From Pisaster brevispinus (Eukaryota > Echinodermata > Asteroidea > Forcipulatida > Asteriidae), in the NCBI GenBank assembly GCA_023634235.1, contig JAMKCF010000013.1:10346296-10410295 (forward strand): DNA of 64,000 nt, in the 5' to 3' direction. A program made the translations under genes and the position numbers. How positions within the stretch are numbered: the first letter of the stretch is position 1; each line of letters starts with the position of its first letter. This document shows, piece by piece, positions 55,570-64,000 of the stretch. The notes beneath the pieces were generated by a model. That model ran no database searches. It was not told the DNA's origin and was given only the letters and a program-made list of their open reading frames with translations.

Positions 55570-57890
55570 CAATCTAAGCACAAAAATGCCTTGACTTAGA
55601 CAAATTTGCAAATTAAACAGGTTTTTTTTGCAAGTGTCTCCTGAAACCCTCCCAAACAACATATCAAACAAGTAAACAAATAGTAATAAGAACATTTTGC
55701 ATAATTGGCATAAATTACAATTGTTAACTCTTGCCTATTTTTTCTGTATTACTTGACACACCCTGATAGAAGTATAAATTATATCACTCTCACATCGTAA
55801 TTGAATGCAAGTGTCTCTTGAAACCCTTCAAAACAACGTCTGAAAAGTTGAAAAAAGGAAGTAGGAGAAACATGCAAAATTTGCACAAATAACACACTGC
55901 CGCATAGTTTGAATAAATTAAAAAAATGTCGCGTTTGCCGCTATTTTCACTAATATATGTACGCACACATCTAGATAGAAGTATAAATGAATGATATCAA
56001 TGTCACGTAATATTTGCATGCAAATTGTCCTTGAAACCCTTCCAAACAACGTCTCAATAATTAGTAAAAAGGAAGTAAGGAAACATGCACAAATAACACA
56101 TTGCCGCTTTTGCCTCTATTGTTACTTATATAAACACGCTGATAGTAGAAAAATTGATATTTTCATAACATCACTGACCCTCGGTAAGATTTTCATATTG
56201 GAGGTGCTGTATGATGTGGTTGAGGAGGACTCTTGCCCTGGAACGAGATACACCCAGTGCGATATGGGTAGCGATATGCCCCGGTGGTTTCACATGGCTG
56301 GCGATTTCCTTTCTTTTTATGAAGGTATGCAACGGAGGCGTCTTTCAAGTCCTAAAGTATGACACTTGAATGGCCCCTATATGTATTTGAAGATGTTCAC
56401 CAGCTTCTGGATGGGAACAAGGCATCCTGACTTTCACGAGTGCCTCGTTGACTGGAACCTGGGAGAGACATTGAATGACCTCATCATTGATGGAGGGTGG
56501 ACAGTTCAGGACTGTATCGCAGTATTCAGTCAATCTGCAATGAGCCATCGACACAATACAAGCAGGCTTGCCACCAAACCTGACCAAAAGGTTTGGTTAC
56601 ACAACCTGTGGTCTCCCCTCCCACCATTTCCAGCGTATTTTCGGCAAGCACGGATCAAGGTCTTAAACCAGACTTAACCTTTCTACTAGGCTCAAGGAAC
56701 ATCGGGCACACGGAGGGAGGAGAGATTTCAAGTCAGCTAACATCAAACACTCGACGAACATCAACGACCACCAAGTGGACCGAGTGCTTTAGAACGCATC
56801 GCTCCTTTTCAGGCATGGCACCCCAGCCGGATCAGAGAGGCCATCAAGATCTACAAGCCGACACCGTTCCTCAATACATCGGCTTCGACATCGGTGACAA
56901 TTGGTTCTCACTGTTACTGTTTACTGGATCTCCTATTTCTATGGTCAGATCATCTACTCATTAAACTTAGGTCTGATTCAGTTAAGTGAGCACACAACCC
57001 ACTCCCCCCTTCCCACTGGGTTTCAGTTTAGTTTTAAGTCCAGACTACACCAATCTTCGACCTAAAGACCAGCTAATCCTATCGTTTTCGCCGTCACGCA
57101 TCAATGAGCTAAGCCCCCAAACCAGTTAATCTTTTCAGCAGTACAATAAGCAGCATCCAGCAACAGAGTCCAGCATTATTCTGAAAACCATCAGAGCATA
57201 TTGATCGAAACGTCGAGTTGTCTAACCATCAGTTCTCATCAGAACCACCACTACTCAAAAGAGTTTTCACACTATATGGTGTCACCACAAACCTCACTCG
57301 TTTATAATCCCACCTATCAAAGTTTAAGTCTTGCTTAATAACATTCAAGCGCATACACATTAATGCACAGGTTACAATTAACTGAGCCCTCAATTTTGGC
57401 TGGAAAATGTCAGTCACCTCGGAATTTATAATTGGTTGATTTATCTAAAACATATTCGTGAACAACCATGCAAAATTATACACTTAACACAAATGTTATC
57501 AATAATGTGGTCAATAGTAGATGCTAGCAGGAAAAAGGCGGCCTTCTTGGAAAGACAATTTTTGAATTTAAACTTGGCTGCTTTATTTACTGGCATTTTC
57601 AGTTATTATCCTTGCAAAATGTTATGTTAGAAAGATTCCATTTGAACTAAAAGTATGCTTCTGTGCAAATGTTACTCCTTTAAAATAAATGTGTATTTTT
57701 GACAAATATGATTTGATTTTGGCAGGAAATTGGCAGCCATCTTGAAAAATGACGGCCGTCCTTAAATGTTACCTTTCAAATAAATATATTTTGAAAATAT
57801 CCAGTTATCATATTTGTGCAAATATGATGTTATAATAATATAATTTTTACTACTACCAGTGCAACATTCTGTTGCAGTTTTTCTATTGTC
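55570..57890. other. Insertion in cassette A intron with tandem repeats and a decayed coding relic
   Basis: About 55630-56140 holds three diverged direct repeats, each starting near caagtgtctc(c/t)tgaaaccct and containing ccaaacaac. 56200-56990 holds plus-strand frames without stops over tens of codons (DFHECLVDWNLGETLNDLI; WHPSRIREAIKIYKPTPFLN at about 56816-56875). The latter resembles the C-terminal tail of retroelement polyproteins, but no catalytic motif is visible. The ancestral intron resumes near 57890. Confidence 0.45.
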
Positions 57891-58289
57891 AAACCACAGA
57901 TTCACAATATTTTGTTGCTCAGAGGTCATTCAATCCATGTCATTTCAACATACTCAAATGTTTTATATCATTTTATTAAGCTTTTAGACACGCACAACCA
58001 AAATGCGTTCACTTTTTGTAACTACGTGTATAGTTAATAATAAAACAAACTATAATTTACCAAACTATAAAATTACATGTTATGGATTAAACAACAATTT
58101 ATTCTTGAGATTTGAGTATTCTCGGTCACTTGCTTATATTGTGCTTTCTTTAGTTTTATGTTTGGAATGTCTTTCATAAATGCGTTTTATCTTGAAGCTT
58201 CTAAAGAGCGGTTCTAGGATGCTCTTAACAGTTTATCTATTAACATTTATAGTTTATCTATTACCTTTTAATAGCCGGATAGATACATA

Positions 58290-60460
58290 TTGATACCGGC
58301 TAATAATACAACAATTCAAGTAAAAATCGCACCCCTCCGCGCGGCTTTTTCAGCCGAGAGTCAAAACTGCTTATCTATGATAATGATATGCCTTGACCCC
58401 TGACGTCATCGGTGGATAGAAACACACTGTCAGCATTTGACATACACATATAAACGTCTCTTTTGTGAAGAAACAAAACACAATCAAGAAGAAACAAACC
58501 GTACGTAATACGGTAAACTAATCGTTGTGTCCATCCAGGGTATCCTAAATTGTTTCGTTGTAAAATGAAGCCTACACAGTGCGTAGTTTTTCGTAAACAA
58601 ACTTTAACATTTCCAAGGATCAATGCTCCGCAGACCGCGTGCGAGCAGACCCCCCCCCCCCCCCCACACACACACACACACTCAACCTTACATATGGCAG
58701 TTACGGGGTACTTCCATTGTTGTTCTATTATTCCCTTTTCTAAAGAAATCCTCTGTGGGGTACCACTTGAACAAAGAAAACCTTGTGGGGTACCATTGTT
58801 CTATTGTTAAAAATACCCCGTTAGTTGGCATGTGTAAGGGCACAACCCCCCCCCCCCCCCCCCCCCCCGAGCGGACACGCGACGACAGTACTGTATGGTT
58901 TTAACGTGCGCAACCAGTGACGATTATTGCTATGTCATGGACATGTGGGAGGGGTAGGGAGCTAGACCACCGAGTAACTTTTTCCACTGCAGGTTTGTCA
59001 GGCTATTGCAAAGTCGGGGCTTGGAAAGTAAGAAGTGGTGGGGAAAAAATGTGGACAAATGTGAACAATTTAAATAAAATGTTTTCCCCCTTTCGAATGA
59101 TATTTTGTTCCCTCGTAAAACAATGTTGTTTCCGAAAAAGAAGAAGAAAATAAAACCAGTCCCTGCACATGATTTCATTCGCTCGAATTTGGATTTAGAG
59201 GTAAATAATTCATTATTTGATTTAAATCTTGAATAAATCGTTTTTGTTTTGGGGAACGAAATCGTATTTTTGGGAAAGAAAGCATGTCTCGAGGGAACAA
59301 AAGCGTATCTTGCGGGAACGATAGCATACCTCTAGTGAACGAAAGCGTGTTTTAAGGGAACAGAAGTGTATTTCAAAAGAAACTAAAGCATTTCTCGAGG
59401 GAACGAAAGCGTATTAGAGGGAACAAAATCATTCTTCGGGTGTTTTAAAGCATGTATCGAGGGAACAAAAACGTATATTTGGGACTTTGAGTGAACGAAA
59501 CGTACCCTGAGGAAACGCAAGTGTATTTCAAAAGAACTAATGCGTAATTCAAGGGAAATAAATCATTGAAGAAACGAAAGCGTATTCTTCGGGAACTAAA
59601 ACATATCTTGAGGGAACGAAAGCGTACCTTGAGGGAACGAAGGCGTACCTTGAGGGAAAGTAAGCGTATTTCAAGGGAACTAAAGCGTATCTCAAGGGAA
59701 ATACAGCATTGAAGGAACGAGAGCGTATTTTGTGGAAACTAATGGATGTCTCGAGAAAAGAAAAACTTATCTTGATTGAACGAAAGCGCATTTTGCAGGA
59801 TCAAATAACCTATTGGCAAAGACAAATATTTTAAGGAAATAACATTACTTCGGGGAATTATTAATTTGTCGAATATATTGGCTTTATATTTTGAAAAAAA
59901 ACAACACTAAACACTTTATTTTGCCTCAGAAAATAGTCGACTGGATCCGCATGCCTAGTCGCAGTGATAAAATTTATTTAAACAGAGCACCAGTATATTT
60001 GCAACATGTAGATCGGTGTTCATGTACTAAGTAAAAATCAAACCGAGCTGCAAATTCGTCTTGCTTACTAAACGAAAATCCCCAAATCACAATCCGTTGT
60101 AAATTTGCTTGCTGGTTGTTTTCCTGTTAGGTCGTCCAATAACACACATTTAGTGCCGTACTGATTAAAAACGGTGATGTTTAGCGGTGTTTTTGCGTTG
60201 GCTGTGTGCGATCGCATAGGCAAGTCCAAACTAGCTAAGTACAAATGGCGTCACCAGTCGTTCATTGCGGTTTGTTTGACCTTGAGCTTTTTCAGATTTT
60301 GGGCTTGGAGTGTTTTGAGGAAAGGATCTTTTTTTTACCCCGTTTTAGCGTAAGGTAAGGGACTCGTAATACTTTTTATATTTCTTGGGGACTCCATCTT
60401 TTGGACAATTGTACAAACTTAATATTTCAGAGCATTCTGGAGCCACTCTATAACATCATT
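58290..60460. other. Second insertion in cassette A intron
   Basis: Contains poly-C tracts (58651-58667, 58846-58868), a CACACA stretch, segments shared with 44740-45610, and a minisatellite (59230-59830). No protein domain. The ancestral intron resumes near 60465 (tttgaataagcatgtaaaa). Confidence 0.45.
59230..59830. repeat. Minisatellite of gagggaacgaaagcgtatct units
   Basis: About 20 units of roughly 25-30 bp with the consensus gagggaacgaaagcgtatttt, strongly drifted. The minus-strand frame through it reads as repeated RYAFVPS, a repeat artefact. Confidence 0.85.
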
Positions 60461-60654
60461 ATCTTAGCTTTGAATAAGCATGTAAAAATAACGATTCCTT
60501 AACGAAACCGTACAAATGTTGATAAAGCTAGTTTATAACTTGTCTCATATGAACTAAAATTGTACATTTAAGCGGGGATGATGAACGTGCGTCGTTAAAA
60601 AAAGTAAAGCAAATGGTTCTGGGCAAAAAAGCACAATTATTAATCATTACTAAC

Positions 60655-60789
60655 ATTGTTCACACGTTGTGCCACTGAAACCTGGTGGACAAATACAAAC
60701 ACCACTGACGTCATCACACACTCCGCCGTTTAAACAGATCAGGCAGTAACCAAGACAATCAGGCTTCCCCCATTTGTTTTCTTGACATC
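60655..60789 (-). CDS. Tie-like receptor ectodomain, EGF-a exon, cassette A
   Basis: A 135-bp phase 1-1 exon, acceptor ttttgttacag, donor gttagt. Module GCQENKWGKPDC, CLICLNGGVCDD, CICPPGFSGTTCEQ, eight cysteines. Its intron to Ig2 is 2.4 kb, free of large transposons. Confidence 0.82.
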
Positions 60790-63173
60790 CTGTAACAAAA
60801 TAATATTCAAATTTTGAGGAATGAGGAGAAACTTTACAGCTATAATTTGTGTTAAAAACATTGAAGATGCATGGCAATTTTTTGCTGAGAAACTGACATT
60901 TTTGACGTGAACCTCAGATATAGGAAAAATGATTTTATTTAATACAATAATAAACTAAAAACAAGAAGCTTCAAAAACAGGAAATTAAGCACAACGCTTG
61001 ATTTCGAGTTTCTATAACCTAATATTTATTAGTATCTAAAATGTGCATTTAACGTCATTCTTGAGTTGTTTTCGTTTGCCATTAAAAGGACAAACTTGAT
61101 ATACAGAAAAAAAAGGAAAAACAATTGTTTTCTAACTCCAGGGTAAACAAGTACAAGTAGTCTTATTTTTCCATAGCACGCACAGCGCAATTATAAAAGG
61201 AAAAGTAATTTTCATTTTGTGCGCTAAAATAACTGTTTTTGTCCAGTTAAAATCATTATGTACACTCAAAGTCCACTGCACAAATGTTTCCTTTGGAGAA
61301 AACTCCCCTGGTCACTTGAGCTGATATCGATCCCTTCAGAAGTTCATGAAGGGCTATTGATGCCAGGGAGGTATTGAATGCATACAAATACACAATTGTG
61401 TGTGTGTGTTTGTGTGCCCTTACACACTTACTGGGCACTTATAACAATGGGACTGCTACCCCAGAATGTTCTGATGGTACCCAAAGATAATTTCTTTAAA
61501 AAGGGAATACTAAACAGCAATATAGGTACTACGTAAATGCCACAAGCAAGGGTTTGTGGGTAGGTATACACAATCACACCGGGAACCTATAAAACAATGG
61601 GCAATAGGTCCACGGTTGCTATCACAAAGGAAAACAATGTGGTCCACGGTTGCTATAACAAAGGGTAACAAACTTTAACAAGTTAGAGTTAGACTAATAG
61701 GCATTCGACATTCACATAGGTTTGTACAGATGTGTACTTTTCATCGAATGTTTACTCTCTTATTTTGTTATTAATCACTAAACGTTCACATATGGGCTGG
61801 TACAGCGAATGTCTACTTTGCTATTTCGATATTGGATATTGGACATTTAAGATTCGTACAGTGACTGTCTATTCTGTTACATCAATACTGGACAAAGAAT
61901 GTAGGCTTGTACAGTGAGAGTCTAAGCTCTATTTCGATATTAGACATTTGACACTTTAAGATTCATACGCAAATACTGTACATAATTTGCTATTTCGATA
62001 AACGACATTGGACATTGTTACGAGCACGTACAGCGCACACAAAAGACACACCAGATCATTCTCTAAGTAATTACCGTTGAAACTTAAGTCCCCATTATTT
62101 TTTCGTCTATTTCCGGACGTTTATCTGATTGAATTCGCCCATGTAAGCTCAGTCATATCAGCAGCGAAGTGTTTGCTTTTCTTGAGGTTGCCGTTTTCCA
62201 CACAGTCTGTTTGTTTAGTTCTCGATTGCATATTTTCCCCATTAACGGATAGTTTTGAGATTTTCAGATTGTAACAACATTCACTTTTATGCTTGTACAG
62301 CAATTGGCTAATTGCTTCCTTTATCATTTGAACATTGGACATTCACGTGCGTTTGCGCAGTGAATGTCTACTTTTTATTTAGACACTGGAAATCGAAACA
62401 CTATTTGTCCAACGAATGTGTACTTTCTTTTTTGATATTGAACAATAGGAAATTCCCTTATTATATGTTTGCACAGTGAATGTGTACTATCCATACAACA
62501 AAGACACCCTTTAGTTTGTTAAAAGATTTTCTACGTTCATCTCAATGTAGACATTCACGTTGCTTTGTACAATCAATGTATACTTTCATCTCACATTAAG
62601 CTTTAAAACCAACAGCTGAAGGTTTACGGCAGGAGTTTTAGAACCAGCAGCTCCTCTAACAAACTTTTCTGTGCATTATTGGACACTGAGCGAATGTATA
62701 CTAATCATTTCTATGTAGACATTTACATAGGTTTGTACAAAAATGGAATGTCTACCTCCATCGCAGAATTGAGCTTTCACGAAATTTTATCTGATCAACA
62801 GTTTCCCGGTTTTCAGGGGTATATAAACTTAACGAAAATAATCATCGGTCTAATGTCATATTGTTAACTGGCTATCGTCCTAATAAACGATACGTTTACC
62901 AAGAGTTAGTGTACTGTAAAATTTCGTTCCCCCTATCCTCTTCTCTTTATTCCTCTTGTTTTTCTTTATGAAAATAACTTGTGTAGCTGTCAAATTTGAC
63001 CGGGGCCCTGGATCAACGCATTAGTACTTTTCACTGTTATTGAAATTATGTTGGCTTATTAGAAGTCGTTTTTTTCCCTTTCTTTTCGAAACAAACAAAC
63101 GGACGTCATTTTAGTAACCCGCATTCAATACAACCCCATTGACTGGTATCATCCAATGCAAATAATGATTTAC
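60790..63173. other. Intron between Ig2 and EGF-a, cassette A
   Basis: Homologous in parts to 2105-4260 and to the non-transposon parts of 23353-39197. Contains GT-rich tracts near 61395 and a TTGGACATT-type degenerate array at about 61690-62760. No exon. Confidence 0.55.
61690..62760. repeat. Degenerate TTGGACATT...TTTGTACAG array, cassette A
   Basis: Units such as attggacattcacgtgcgtt, tttgtacagtgagagtcta and gtgaatgtctact recur irregularly, as at 29510-30410 and 37540-38000. Confidence 0.65.
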
Positions 63174-63422
63174 CTCTGACAAGTAACCTCATGAGCGCCT
63201 GTTTGCCTTCACTGCGAACACCACCTTCATGAACCTCGTATGTTCCAGCATCTGTGCTACTTGCTCCTTGGATATCATACTGAATGTTGTTATTATTGAA
63301 CAGAGGATCGCTGCTATCCTGTCTCCAACGAGTAGCTGTCCGCGAGCCCGTAGCAGTAACTGCAAGACTTACAGCATCCCCTGAGTTTACCGTCTGACTT
63401 ATAGCAGTTGGCAGAAAGTCAG
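63174..63422 (-). CDS. Tie-like receptor ectodomain, Ig2 exon, cassette A
   Basis: A 249-bp phase 1-1 exon, acceptor gttctgcag, donor gtaaat. It encodes DFLPTAISQTVNSGDAVSL, TRWRQDSSDPLF, DAGTYEVH and ALMRLLVRG, again without cysteines. This copy keeps the canonical D-A-G-x-Y motif. The partner Ig1 exon should lie beyond 64000. Confidence 0.8.
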
Positions 63423-63683
63423 CTGCAGAACAAAACCCACAAAGGTAATTGAATTTGCAAGTCTACACATCAGTGACATAGCCAGAGAGGAGAAAGGGGT
63501 TGGATGGGCTTACAACCTATTTCCCGGATAAGAAAAACGAAAAAAAAAAATGCAACAAAACTAATAATAATAGTAACATACTTTGTAAAAGTAAGACAAA
63601 AATACAAAGATGTCTTGGTGAAACACAAGCAGCTTGATAACAAAGAAGAAGTAAACAAAATAAAAAAATAAATAAAAAAAATA

Positions 63684-64000
63684 CAAACCTTTGAGGCCTC
63701 AGATACTTCTATCACCTATCTTGACTTGACGATATTTAAAGATACAAGAATCAGGGAAACCGGTACTCTTGACATAAAAGTATGTACCAAACCCAGTCAA
63801 ACCTACAAATTAATACCTTCATAATACATCATCACACTCCCACATGTATTCAAAGCGTTTATATATGGAGACACTCCGTGAAAAATAAGCACTGGAGTCA
63901 GCATTCATGTGATATAATTCTCAGTTTAATCTCGGTAATCAGTTCAAAACAATCGGTTAGGAAATCAGGAACGGTAACCTGGGTTTGCTATATTCAGGCT
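63684..64000 (+). mobile_element. Penelope-like RT fragment (third, different family)
   Basis: The plus-strand frame QTFEASDTSITYLDLTIFKD then GTLDIKVCTKPSQTYKLIPS resembles the post-FIDD region of Penelope-like RTs (xxFLDLTIFK ... LDIKxxxKPTxTxxYL). The frame then hits a stop, and VFKAFIYGDT appears downstream. It differs from the two elements at 32-42 kb. Continues past the window edge. Confidence 0.5.

Noticed and set aside
59549..59791. 80-codon ORF with repeated RYAFVPS
   Set aside because: Low-complexity translation of the gagggaacgaaagcg minisatellite.

Overview
This is a eukaryotic, intron-rich, AT-rich genomic window, best explained as a marine deuterostome, probably an echinoderm. 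The reasons are the Tie-like receptor ectodomain exons, a foldback element resembling the sea-urchin TU family, and the mix of Penelope-like, Ngaro-like, Tx1-like and CR1-like elements. A hemichordate or amphioxus is not excluded, and the species cannot be named from sequence alone. There is no prokaryotic content, no CRISPR array and no intact tRNA or rRNA gene.

The host coding content is entirely on the minus strand. It consists of small exons (about 130-350 bp) for secreted or extracellular modules in the order Ig1 - Ig2 - EGF-a - EGF-b - 8-Cys EGF repeats, the layout of Tie-type receptor tyrosine kinase ectodomains. The set occurs three times in tandem. Cassette A (5'-most in transcription) has Ig2 at 63174-63422, EGF-a 60655-60789, EGF-b 55282-55434 and EGF repeats between 50841 and 48492; its Ig1 should lie beyond the right edge. 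Cassette B has Ig1 42205-42555, Ig2 39198-39443, EGF-a 23218-23352, EGF-b 22315-22467 and seven EGF repeats 16248-12998. Cassette C has Ig1 4871-5206, Ig2 4261-4518, EGF-a 1970-2104 and EGF-b 1071-1223, and runs off the left edge. Nearly every exon has both splice sites and is phase 1 at both ends, so cassettes could be joined without breaking frame. I found no signal-peptide exon between cassettes and no FN3, transmembrane or kinase exon anywhere. The array is therefore either one giant gene with a repeated ectodomain or several receptor-like copies that lack kinases. Intron sequences are also shared between cassettes, so whole blocks were duplicated.

Most of the rest is nested mobile DNA inside introns. 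5.4-8.4 kb: a tRNA-derived repeat and a decayed gypsy-integrase/LINE composite. 8.8-12.6 kb: a 3.77-kb foldback element with a 9-bp target duplication. 14-20.7 kb: Tx1-like LINE sequence on the plus strand, one short ORF1 fragment and one long copy. 25.3-29.25 kb: a CR1-like LINE split by a 2.2-kb TTAA-flanked DNA transposon carrying a THAP domain. 31.06-37.33 kb: a tyrosine-recombinase retroelement with Ngaro-style split direct repeats, an SGNH-hydrolase relic and a nested Penelope-like element. 39.7-42.03 kb: a second Penelope-like element with RT and GIY-YIG domains. 46.3-50.6 kb: two more copies of the gypsy/LINE composite, one holding a 0.68-kb inverted-repeat element. 51.1-54.2 kb: a second long Tx1-like LINE interrupted by a tRNA-derived SINE. 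55.5-60.5 kb: large insertions in the cassette A intron. 63.7-64 kb: a third Penelope-like RT fragment.

Subtracting the insertions from cassette B brings its Ig1-Ig2 intron back to roughly the size seen in C, and greatly shortens its Ig2-EGF-a intron. Insertion largely explains the size differences between cassettes.
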